This document shows, in pieces, positions 17,547 through 25,036 of a stretch of DNA of 64,000 nucleotides (positions within the stretch are counted from its first letter, which is position 1; each line of letters opens with the position of its first letter). Origin of the DNA: Syntrophaceticus sp050949745 (GTDB taxonomy: Bacteria > Bacillota > DSM-12270 > Thermacetogeniales > Thermacetogeniaceae); contig JBMNGF010000002.1 in assembly GCA_050949745.1 (NCBI GenBank), forward strand, positions 124,001 to 188,000. The letters run 5' to 3'. Both the position numbers and the translations under genes were made by a program. The notes beneath the pieces were generated by a model. It had not been told where the DNA came from. It ran no database searches and was given only the letters and a program-made list of their open reading frames with translations.

Positions 17547-17624
17547 GGCATATCCCTCCCCCGATAAGAAGAAAATTCCTCTCTTAGAAGATTCTATGCG
17601 GGAAAAAATAAACCAATTACTGGG

Positions 17625-18296
17625 TTAGAAAATTCTTCGCAATAATAACTGCTCAGCCAGGTAGTTTGCAGCCAGGACATCCTCCAAGGCCTTGCCGCTG
17701 GCAGCGACAAGAGTAATACCTGTCCCTTCTTGCTCAGCGATCCTTGACGCCCGCTCTACTGCTGCATTGACATTCTCCCAACCAGTGCGCCCAGGGGTAC
17801 GAGCTATAGTAGCTGTCACAACTGATGCACCGGCATTGAATGCTGCATCAAAAGCAGCTCCACCGCAGTCAGTAATTGCTACCACAACCTTATCCTTTAA
17901 GTCAACCAGTCTGGAGATCTCTGCACCCTGGTTGGGGTAAATCCCAACCTCCTGCTTCCCTGCAGCATGGAGCCCTTCCAAAAAACCAGCAGCCCTCTCC
18001 TGCCGCTCCTCTTTTGTGCCAATGCGGGGTTCAGCTATTACTACCACTTCCGTTTTTAATTTCTCGGCCATCATTGCTGCATACTTACCAATCCTTGCAG
18101 AGTTCACCGGCACAGGCGCCTTACAGGATGCAGGGCTAGCCCCCAGCACAAGAGCTGCCCCCTCCTGTAGAGCAGCTTCCAGTGTTGTACTCATATCGAT
18201 GACATCTACAATCACAACAACCTGTCCACTGCAAGCGGCCTGATAAGCTCCACTGGCATCGGTCGTTACTGTGATCACTCCTCTATTCCCTGTCAA
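17625..18296 (-). CDS. Unrecognised protein, ComB-like (2-phosphosulfolactate phosphatase fold)
   Basis: A 223-residue soluble protein. The segment VVVIVDVIDMSTTLEAALQEGA (about residues 26-47) and the closing GTGITLVAASGKALEDVLAANYLAEQL resemble ComB, which dephosphorylates 2-phosphosulfolactate in coenzyme M synthesis. No other sulfolactate gene adjoins it, so the substrate is open. TTG at 18296 is supported by GGGGGGAG 4-5 bases upstream and overlaps the endonuclease Q-like stop (TTGA), so the two are translationally coupled. The family assignment is a distant resemblance only. Confidence 0.5.
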   Translation of the reverse strand: MTGNRGVITVTTDASGAYQAACSGQVVVIVDVIDMSTTLEAALQEGAALVLGASPASCKAPVPVNSARIGKYAAMMAEKLKTEVVVIAEPRIGTKEERQERAAGFLEGLHAAGKQEVGIYPNQGAEISRLVDLKDKVVVAITDCGGAAFDAAFNAGASVVTATIARTPGRTGWENVNAAVERASRIAEQEGTGITLVAASGKALEDVLAANYLAEQLLLRRIF

Positions 18297-19495
18297 CTGG
18301 CTCCCCCCTGCTCTTTTATAACTTTTCCATAAGTTCCTCCACCACCGGCATTAAAAGCCAGCTTCCCCTGACGCGCATCGTGGATGACCTTAGCCACTTT
18401 TTCCCCTACTACCTTTACAAGATCTTGATAGCTCACAAGATGCAAAACATTCATCTCTGTCTCAAAATGCTCCAAAAGCTTGGATACGGTTTTCGGCCCC
18501 ACCCCAGGTAGAAAAAGAAGGGGTACTTGATAATGATAAGGTGGCCGTTCCGGTAAATCAGCGAGAATATCTCGGTCCCGGATTTCCTGAATGCGATCTA
18601 TAACACCTTTGACGATCTTTGTCGTCCCACAGCTGGGACATGAGCTTACAGGAGGAGCAGCATCTGCTATTCTGTTACAGGAAAGGCAAAAACTACGATG
18701 GTATTTACCCAACCTTGGATCCAACCCATAGTTAGCGAGAAGCTGACGCCCATCCGAACGCTGAAGAGCCTTCAGCAATTCTTCGAAACTAGGTTCAGCA
18801 AGCAACATTAAATTATATTCTCTCCCCAGGTTTTTCAGAGAATGGGCATCTGAATTGCTTAAAAAGGTAAATGAAGCCAGCTCAGTCAGCTGATCTGCCA
18901 GAAAGCTATCGGCACTCAACCCCAATTCCAGAGCAAACAGATTTTTGTAGTTCTGATCACCAAGCAGTTCTTTGATGCTCATAGTGCACTGCCCATAGAC
19001 ACCCTTATGTGGTGTAAAGGCATGGGCTGGCATAAATATGCCTGAACACGCCTCGACCTCCTTCTGTATCGCCATAGCGGGGAGATGGCAGCGCTGTGTG
19101 CTCAACTCAGGGTTTGTCACCTGTTTTGCGTAAAAATCAGAAAAGGAACGAAGGGCAGCAATATCAGGGAAATAAGCCAACCAATGAGCACCCTTGCCAT
19201 TGGCTTCAGTTGTTTCTATCTCTGCCCCAGGGATCAAAGTCAGACGATCAGCATAACGCAAACCGCCACCAGGCAGTTCCCGGAGAAGCCCCTCATCGAT
19301 CATATCTTCCAGCTCAACACACAGCCTGGGACAGGCGGCATCAACAATTCCCAGAACATCCAGCCCTTTATTGACAGCTGCCTCCCTGAGAACCCCTGGT
19401 ATCGTCTGGCTGCGGGCGGCAGTCACTTTGACGGGAGCACCGTTGATGGTTCTTCCGATATGTACGTGCAGATCTACAAAGTATTTTACTAGCAT
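18293..19495 (-). CDS. Endonuclease Q-like protein (PHP domain, zinc ribbon, HhH)
   Basis: A 400-residue protein of the TIGR00375/endonuclease Q family. Endonuclease Q, characterised in Thermococcales, nicks DNA 5' of deaminated bases. The PHP metal-binding domain starts at DLHVHIG (residues 8-14) and includes PAHAFTPHKG (about 175) and LSNSDAHSLKNLGRE (about 230). A zinc-ribbon CLSC...CPSC lies near 274-295, and a helix-hairpin-helix LPGVGPKTVSKLL near 330. The C-terminal glycine-rich YGKV tail is also typical. ATG at 19495 overlaps the NUDIX stop. Confidence 0.85.
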   Translation of the reverse strand: MLVKYFVDLHVHIGRTINGAPVKVTAARSQTIPGVLREAAVNKGLDVLGIVDAACPRLCVELEDMIDEGLLRELPGGGLRYADRLTLIPGAEIETTEANGKGAHWLAYFPDIAALRSFSDFYAKQVTNPELSTQRCHLPAMAIQKEVEACSGIFMPAHAFTPHKGVYGQCTMSIKELLGDQNYKNLFALELGLSADSFLADQLTELASFTFLSNSDAHSLKNLGREYNLMLLAEPSFEELLKALQRSDGRQLLANYGLDPRLGKYHRSFCLSCNRIADAAPPVSSCPSCGTTKIVKGVIDRIQEIRDRDILADLPERPPYHYQVPLLFLPGVGPKTVSKLLEHFETEMNVLHLVSYQDLVKVVGEKVAKVIHDARQGKLAFNAGGGGTYGKVIKEQGGAS

Positions 19496-20046
19496 TGTTC
19501 TACCATATACCGACAGGCAAGAAGGCCAAAACCTGTTTTTGCGTCCCTGATCTCCCCATCCAAAACCATGCGGACTGCCTCATCAAGTGGTATTGTTAAT
19601 TCATCAATAAACTCACCCTCATCTGGACAGGCCTTTCCCCTGGCAAGCCCCCTGGCTAAGACCAGATAGATCAGTTCATCACAAAAACCTGGTGAGGTGT
19701 AAAAACTGGTAAGCACTTTCAACTCTGAAGCCCGATAACCGGTTTCCTCCTCCAGTTCCCGCCTTGCACAGGTCAGCGGCTCCTCTCCCTGATCCCTTTT
19801 ACCTGCAGGCAACTCCAATAGAATTTCTCCTGTTGGGTGCCTGTACTGTCGAACCAACACAACTTCTTTCTTATCGGTAAGGGGGAGAACCACTACAGCC
19901 CCCGGATGTTTGACAACTTCTCGCGTAGCTGTTTTTCCATCAGGTAAACGAACAGTATCCAGCTGAACATCGATGATCCTTCCCTTAAAGATCTCCTGAG
20001 TTGAAAACAACTCTTCTTTAAGCCTGGCTTCTACAGTCTTCTCCAT
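19489..20046 (-). CDS. nudF: NUDIX hydrolase, ADP-ribose pyrophosphatase type
   Basis: A 185-residue hydrolase of ADP-ribose and similar nucleoside diphosphate sugars. The complete NUDIX box GKRDQGEEPLTCARRELEEE plus TG (GX5EX7REUXEEXGU) spans about residues 77-99. It is preceded by VLVRQYRHPTGEILLELPAG, which is typical of NudF/YqkG. ATG at 20046 follows GGTGAGGTAG. Downstream endonuclease Q-like and ComB-like genes overlap in series, so this is one operon. Confidence 0.92.
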   Translation of the reverse strand: MEKTVEARLKEELFSTQEIFKGRIIDVQLDTVRLPDGKTATREVVKHPGAVVVLPLTDKKEVVLVRQYRHPTGEILLELPAGKRDQGEEPLTCARRELEEETGYRASELKVLTSFYTSPGFCDELIYLVLARGLARGKACPDEGEFIDELTIPLDEAVRMVLDGEIRDAKTGFGLLACRYMVEQC

Positions 20047-20089
20047 CTACCTCACCCTTTACTTTATTTTTTTAGTTATTTGCGCCGTA

Positions 20090-20154
20090 GGGTGCCTGGC
20101 ACCGTTTGATTTGTTATCATTTGATTATTCTGTTTCGCACGGTGCCAGGCACCC
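20090..20154. repeat. 16-bp perfect inverted repeat
   Basis: GGGTGCCTGGCACCGT (20090-20105) and ACGGTGCCAGGCACCC (20139-20154) are exact reverse complements around a 33-base AT-rich spacer. Each arm is itself nearly palindromic (GGTGCC-N-GGCACC). The right arm lies inside the 3' end of the DUF3866 gene. It may act as a terminator or be a REP-like element. Confidence 0.85.
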
Positions 20155-21228
20155 GTCTGCCAACTGTTCTGCTGCAACCAATCCTGCTGCTCCGGGAGCC
20201 AGAAAGAATACGGGGTCATCTTGAGGCCTTCGCCCCATACTCTTCACTGAAATCCCCTGTTCCGCCAAGTACTGGAGGGCAGGTCTGCCATCCTTAACAA
20301 CCACCTGATGATGGGAGAGGATATCCGATTTCTCCAATTGTTTACAAATTATCTCTCGCTGCTCAACAGCAAGCTCTGGCAGAGCGATGATCGACTCCCT
20401 CAAGGCAACCTGTCCCAGAGCAGTTATAGTATGGTGGCTAACCCCCTGGTGTCGTGGCCGTGGGTCAGCAAAACTGATCCGGGGAACAGCGATCGGCTGC
20501 CCACCAAGCACATTAACAGCATTGATAATCTCCCCCTGCTCTACAGCAGTTGTCCCCCACTTGGTCCCTGTGCCTACAATGCCGGGGCCCATGGTTACAA
20601 TTATAATCTCAGCCTTCAGCACCTGGTAGGCGGCGATGAGTCCGGAATAGATATTTACACTTTCCAGATCACCCCCGAAAGCATTCCCTGCTGATACTGT
20701 ACCGACCAGCATCCCTTTTTCCTTCAAAGTCCGAACCATTTTACTGAGAGAAAGGGGAAGAGCCGCTCCATCGGTCATCAGATAAGCTATCCTTGAGCTA
20801 CTCCTTGCTGCCAGACACCCTGCTACAGCAGGGGCCAGCATACTATGCAGTGTTCCTACAATCACAGGTATTCCTTCAAGAGATGTGAAATCTTTGATCT
20901 GACGGTGATAAGGACTTGCTTCCTCCTCTGCACTGAGAACTTTAACCTGATAAGGAGTATAGCGCAGCTTCATAATATGACCATCCCCGAGATGGTGCTC
21001 AGGAATACGGCTGAGGTTAGCGATCACAAAGTGAAATCCACCACTACCCAAATTTTTCTCAACAGCTGTGGTATTTAAATAGACCTCATCCTCACTCAAG
21101 GCCTCCCCTGTCAGCAATGAATAGTTCCAAGCTCGGGCAGTAGTTCCATCAAGCTCTACCTCCAGCTCCTGAATATCCTTAACAGAACTTAATACCCGCT
21201 TCACTTTCCCTTTTTTCCAGGAGATCAA
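20125..21228 (-). CDS. DUF3866 family protein
   Basis: A 367-residue protein of unknown function matching DUF3866, a family found in spore-forming Firmicutes and Actinobacteria. Visible conserved parts are the N-terminal SWKKGKVKRVLSS, GHIMKLRYTPYQVKVLSAEE, GTLHSMLAPAVAG, TDGAALPL, TVSAGNAFGGDLESVNIYSGL and MGPGIVGTGTKWG. The last two look like nucleotide- or cofactor-binding glycine turns. I chose TTG at 21228, with GCAGGGAAG upstream, 4 bases after the peptidase stop; a GTG at 21252 would overlap. Two CDS-terminal codons lie in a 16-bp inverted repeat. Confidence 0.8.
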   Translation of the reverse strand: MISWKKGKVKRVLSSVKDIQELEVELDGTTARAWNYSLLTGEALSEDEVYLNTTAVEKNLGSGGFHFVIANLSRIPEHHLGDGHIMKLRYTPYQVKVLSAEEEASPYHRQIKDFTSLEGIPVIVGTLHSMLAPAVAGCLAARSSSRIAYLMTDGAALPLSLSKMVRTLKEKGMLVGTVSAGNAFGGDLESVNIYSGLIAAYQVLKAEIIIVTMGPGIVGTGTKWGTTAVEQGEIINAVNVLGGQPIAVPRISFADPRPRHQGVSHHTITALGQVALRESIIALPELAVEQREIICKQLEKSDILSHHQVVVKDGRPALQYLAEQGISVKSMGRRPQDDPVFFLAPGAAGLVAAEQLADGCLAPCETE

Positions 21229-21232
21229 AAAA

Positions 21233-22378
21233 TCACTTCCCTGCTTCTGCACTCATTTGAACCATTTCCCAGAGTATATGTGTAACATCCACTAAGTCAC
21301 GGGACTCCATGAACTCTTCGGTGGTATGAGCATTCTGCATCCCAACAGCAAGATTTGCCACTTGTAGCCCCGCAGCATTAAAGATGTTGGCATCACTCCC
21401 ACCACCGCTGGTCTCCAAGCGCACATCTAAACCTGCTCTTTTTATAGCTTCAGCGGCAAACTCTACTACTTTCTGTTCAGCTTCTAACTTGTATTCTGGA
21501 TACTCAAATTCGACACGGATTTCACTCTTGGCACCAGGGATTTCCTTGACCTGTTCGAACTCCCTTGTTATCTCTTCAGTAATGGCATCAAGCTTCGCCC
21601 TGTCCAGGCTCCTGGTCTCACCCTCGATATAAACAGCATCTGGGATGATATTGGTGGCCTTGCCCCCTTCAATAATTCCTATATTGGAAGTGGTTTCCTC
21701 ATCAATTCTACCTAAACGCAGCCGCGAGATGATCTCACTGGCAATTCTGATCGCATTTACTCCTCGTTCCGGTTCAAATCCTGCATGTGCGGATTTTCCT
21801 CTGACGGTTATATATATAATGTTCTGGGCAGGTGCTGCGGTAACAATCCCACCAGGAGAGCCACTGGAATCTAAGACATAACCAAGCTTTGCAGTAATTT
21901 TATTTATGTCAAAGTTTTTGCTTCCCAGTAGCCCCTTTTCCTCACCTACTGTAAACAAAATTTCCAAAGGGCAGTGAGAGGTTTTTTCATCCCGTATCAT
22001 CTGTAAAACTTCCAGGATACAAGCTATCCCGGCTTTGTCATCTCCACCTAAAACGGTATCACCCTGACTTCGAAAAACGCCCTCTTCAAAAACAACTTTC
22101 ACACCTTCTCCTGGAGTAACCGTATCCATATGACAGGCGAAAAAAAGAGGTTCCAGCCCTTCTTTACCAGGAAGGCGAGCGAACAAATTCCCTGTATTAC
22201 CCCCGATCTTGGATGCTGTATCATCCTCTTCTACAGCAAGTCCTAATTCATTTAAACGATTTTTCAAATAATCCGCTATTTCCCGCTCCTTACAGGATGG
22301 CGAAGCAATCTCAGCTAGCTTAATAAATTCCTGAAATAGTCTCTCTTCGTCTATTGGACTCACTCCTTTCACTTTCAT
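21233..22378 (-). CDS. M20 family metallopeptidase (PepT-like)
   Basis: Zinc aminopeptidase of the tripeptidase T-like M20 branch, 381 residues. Metal-ligand motifs in order: FACHMDTVTPGEG (about residue 83), GGDDKAGIA (about 115), GEEKGLLGS with catalytic Glu (about 148), VLDSSGSPGG, and the late His in QNAHTTEEFM (about 355). The lid domain begins at KSAHAGFEPERGVNAI. ATG at 22378 has no obvious ribosome site; AAAGGAG lies 8 bases before an in-frame ATA (codon 9), so the true start may be internal. Confidence 0.9.
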   Translation of the reverse strand: MKVKGVSPIDEERLFQEFIKLAEIASPSCKEREIADYLKNRLNELGLAVEEDDTASKIGGNTGNLFARLPGKEGLEPLFFACHMDTVTPGEGVKVVFEEGVFRSQGDTVLGGDDKAGIACILEVLQMIRDEKTSHCPLEILFTVGEEKGLLGSKNFDINKITAKLGYVLDSSGSPGGIVTAAPAQNIIYITVRGKSAHAGFEPERGVNAIRIASEIISRLRLGRIDEETTSNIGIIEGGKATNIIPDAVYIEGETRSLDRAKLDAITEEITREFEQVKEIPGAKSEIRVEFEYPEYKLEAEQKVVEFAAEAIKRAGLDVRLETSGGGSDANIFNAAGLQVANLAVGMQNAHTTEEFMESRDLVDVTHILWEMVQMSAEAGK

Positions 22379-22471
22379 CAGACAGAGATCAAAAAGAGGA
22401 ACAGGGACTTGTCTGAGAGTTTATTCTTAGTTAGTGACTGACTTGGCGTAAATCCCTCTGTTATACATGCT

Positions 22472-23296
22472 CTACTTTCCTCTTCCTAAGTTATCTAAAT
22501 AACGCAGAAAACTGTTCTTTTCAATGATTTCTGTCAGTGAATACTTCTCTGTAAAAAAGTGCAGCAGCAGCAAGAAAACAACCACTGCCAGTTGGGTGGA
22601 AAATGCCATTGTCCATACACTGGCCATCCCCAAGGCTGCCCCCATCAGATTTGCCCCTGTATCACCGAGCATCCCTTTAGCATTCAGATCGGCAGAAGCA
22701 CAAGCAAGCAGACCCCCAGCCAATGGAGCAAGAAGCAGGATAGCCATCTGAGAGTAGCCAAAACCCACAAATCCAAATAAAACAAAAAACCACAAATAAA
22801 AAACCTTAATCGCTCTGCCAGGTCGTAGATCAACCAAATTGATTGTATTGGCTGCCAGAGCAACCAACAGGGCAGCTGTCAGTATCTCCCACCAGGGACG
22901 TCCGGAGAGAGTTATAAATGCAAAAAGCAAGGCGACTAACCCTCCCCCGATGGCCTTCAAGGCACCAGTGGTAAGCCTTCCCTGTAGTAGAGCACCGAAG
23001 TGTCCCTTCAGGCCCCGGCTTTCCCCGGACCCGAGCAGATCATCAAGCAAACCAAGCATAGTGAAAAATACAATAGCTGTCAGATACAAAAGCAGATCAT
23101 GGGGAACTATCCAGTGAACCAGCAGAAAAGCCACCACTACATAGACAAAAACAAAAATTAATCCCATCCCTACCGGTATTGATTCTCCACGGTAATTGGA
23201 ACGGGTAGCTCCAGCTTCCTGCAGCAGCTTTAAAACGAAGGGAAGCATAATCAGAGTCAGTAAAAACCCCAATCCTGCGGCAACTAATATTGTCAT
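22472..23296 (-). CDS. MraY/WecA-like glycosyl-1-phosphate transferase family protein
   Basis: A 274-residue multipass membrane protein of glycosyltransferase family 4 (phospho-MurNAc-pentapeptide / GlcNAc-1-P transferases). It has about nine hydrophobic helices. Hallmarks: LLDDLLG (acidic pair, about residue 84), NTINLVDLRPGRA (about 150) and MLGDTGANLMGA (about 213). It is shorter than MraY (about 320) and differs from it in the loops, so the lipid-linked sugar is unknown. It abuts the GT2 gene without a gap (TAG directly before ATG). Confidence 0.8.
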   Translation of the reverse strand: MTILVAAGLGFLLTLIMLPFVLKLLQEAGATRSNYRGESIPVGMGLIFVFVYVVVAFLLVHWIVPHDLLLYLTAIVFFTMLGLLDDLLGSGESRGLKGHFGALLQGRLTTGALKAIGGGLVALLFAFITLSGRPWWEILTAALLVALAANTINLVDLRPGRAIKVFYLWFFVLFGFVGFGYSQMAILLLAPLAGGLLACASADLNAKGMLGDTGANLMGAALGMASVWTMAFSTQLAVVVFLLLLHFFTEKYSLTEIIEKNSFLRYLDNLGRGK

Positions 23297-23968
23297 CTAT
23301 ACACCCCTCTTTAGCGCAGCAGATAATAGGGCCAACAGCACATGCCAAAACTGTTTGGCCCGATGACGAATACCTGACCAGTCCCTGCCAGTGACACGAT
23401 GGCTCATCATTGTGGGGACCTCCCGGATACGAAACCCCTTGCGGGCTGCCGCAATGGTCATAGCTACCTCCACCCCATATCCGGAGGCAAAGGGAAGAAC
23501 AGCTTCCAAAACCTGGCGGCGCATAACCCGCTGACCAGATAAGGGGGCCTCCAACTCCAGCCCGGCAAGCAGGCGGAACCCGAAATTGGCCAAGCCCTTG
23601 ACGAAACCAAATCCTCCCGCGTTTTTTACAGGAGGGAATGTAGCAATAGTTAGATCCGCCTCCCCTTTTATAACAGGCTCAGCGAGAACAGACAACTGAC
23701 CGGCACTTAAACCCAAATCGCCATCCAGGATAGCTATGATAGGCTGATTAAAATGAGCTGCCCCTGCATTCAGAGCTTTCCCTTTCCCACCATTTTCAGT
23801 CAGACTTATAACTTCAGCCCCAGCAAGCCTTGCTTTCTTAGCTGTGTCATCCTGAGAACCATCATCCACCACAACTACCTGCTCTACAACCGCAACACGA
23901 AGAACAGCCTTTACAGTATCAAATATTCTGTCCTCTTCATTGTAGGCGGGAATCAATACAGAGATCAA
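23297..23968 (-). CDS. Family 2 glycosyltransferase
   Basis: A 223-residue GT-A fold glycosyltransferase. VLIPAYNEEDRI at the N terminus, VVVDDGSQDDT (about residue 34) and the DXD-like AILDGDLG (about 77) are present. RVMRRQVLEAVLPFASGYGVE near 150 resembles polyprenyl-phosphate glycosyltransferases. No membrane-anchoring C terminus is visible. TTG at 23968 is a weak start; AAGGATGTG lies about 13 bases upstream. It sits between the SteB/MctB-like and the MraY-like genes and is likely part of one envelope-glycan unit. Confidence 0.85.
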   Translation of the reverse strand: MISVLIPAYNEEDRIFDTVKAVLRVAVVEQVVVVDDGSQDDTAKKARLAGAEVISLTENGGKGKALNAGAAHFNQPIIAILDGDLGLSAGQLSVLAEPVIKGEADLTIATFPPVKNAGGFGFVKGLANFGFRLLAGLELEAPLSGQRVMRRQVLEAVLPFASGYGVEVAMTIAAARKGFRIREVPTMMSHRVTGRDWSGIRHRAKQFWHVLLALLSAALKRGV

Positions 23969-23983
23969 ACAATGTTCACATCC

Positions 23984-24862
23984 TTATTCCAGAGGGGGGA
24001 GGAATGCCTCTGCACTCTCTTTGATACCGTACTGCCCAGGATAACCATACATGGCCATCACCAGAGACACTTGACCGTACACAGTATCAATATTGTCCAC
24101 AGTGGTTAAACGCTCACCCTGATAATATCGCATATAAGAAACCGGTGTGTCACTATCCTCAACCCCATATAGATTATACCCTGTTTTCAGCAAAGCATTG
24201 ATCATGACCTGGTCAAATTTCTTAAAATAATCCATATTTTTACTCTCAGCACCCCCAACCAGTATTACATCCTGAAGAGGAGGGCCATAATTGCCTGATA
24301 TTTTGACAACATCCTTCTCATCTAGAAATTTTACTAAATCACCATTCTCACCACTAATGATCGCCTCTGCTAATAGTCTTGCTAAATCAGGCAGATATTC
24401 TTCCATTTTAGCCTTACCCGATTTTCCCAGCATTCCAGCGGTCTGTTTTTCTAGGTTCCCATCCCTTAGTAAGGATAAATCGATAACTGTAATCGACTGT
24501 ACTTCAGCCCCTGCAGAACGGAGAACATTGGAAAATCCTTCATGTTTCTTGCCGTAATTAAGATCCACCACAGCAATCTTCCGCCCTTGAAGTTTATCGC
24601 GCACCAACAAGGGGAACACTTGCTGATTAAACTGCTGCTGATATGACATTACTTTCTGAGCCTGGATCAGGGCATCTGCATTTTGCTTGTTTTCCTCTCG
24701 CAGAATATTAAATTCCTTTTCAATGCCCTCAATCATACTTTTCTGCTGTTGAGTGATGGCATCACTTCCGACCATGGAACTCCCAATTATAATTCCCAGG
24801 GCTAAAGCGAGAAAAACAGCAGCAAGTGAAGCTATATGATGTTTAATATCAAACAAATTCAT
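23984..24862 (-). CDS. Copper transporter MctB / SteB-like membrane protein
   Basis: About 292 residues. The N-terminal FDIKHHIASLAAVFLALALGIIIGSSM is the signature of the MctB/SteB family (PF11382): a short tail, one transmembrane helix, then a coiled coil (about residues 35-75) and a globular domain. In Corynebacterium the SteA-SteB pair links to the division site, and here the gene directly follows steA. A copper function should not be assumed. I chose ATG at 24862 behind GGGAGG; a GTG at 24877 is inside a palindromic element. Confidence 0.8.
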   Translation of the reverse strand: MNLFDIKHHIASLAAVFLALALGIIIGSSMVGSDAITQQQKSMIEGIEKEFNILREENKQNADALIQAQKVMSYQQQFNQQVFPLLVRDKLQGRKIAVVDLNYGKKHEGFSNVLRSAGAEVQSITVIDLSLLRDGNLEKQTAGMLGKSGKAKMEEYLPDLARLLAEAIISGENGDLVKFLDEKDVVKISGNYGPPLQDVILVGGAESKNMDYFKKFDQVMINALLKTGYNLYGVEDSDTPVSYMRYYQGERLTTVDNIDTVYGQVSLVMAMYGYPGQYGIKESAEAFLPPLE

Positions 24863-24872
24863 ACCTCCCAGA

Positions 24873-24949
24873 GACACAGGGGACAGTTATCCTGTGTCAT
24901 TATTTAAACTTGGAGACATAGGGGAGCTGTTCTACGGTTTTCCTGTGTC
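24873..24949. repeat. Two palindromic GACACAGG...CCTGTGTC elements
   Basis: GACACAGG/CCTGTGTC at 24873-24880 and 24891-24898 form a perfect 8-bp inverted repeat. A second copy, GACATAGG/CCTGTGTC, lies at 24914-24921 and 24942-24949. Both sit just upstream of the MctB-like gene. Similar elements recur at 49165, 52191 and 59199. Confidence 0.75.
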
Positions 24950-24986
24950 AACCATAAACCAAGTGAATGTCACAGCGGTACCATTT

Positions 24987-25020
24987 ACTTAGAGTAGAAT
25001 CTTTGATTCGTACTCTAAGT
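24987..25020. other. Long hairpin between steA and the SteB-like gene
   Basis: ACTTAGAGTA (24987-24996) and TACTCTAAGT (25011-25020) are perfect inverted repeats, with a further GAATC/GATTC pairing inside. No T-tract follows on the minus strand, so it may be a processing or attenuation structure rather than a terminator. A related CTACTCTAAGCAAAT occurs near 49099. Confidence 0.6.
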
Positions 25021-25036
25021 TAAGGATCTTTTTTAG

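Noticed and set aside
23984..24862. True copper exporter (MctB) assignment
   Set aside because: The family name is inherited from Mycobacterium; the steA linkage favours a SteB-like structural role and no copper-binding motif is evident.
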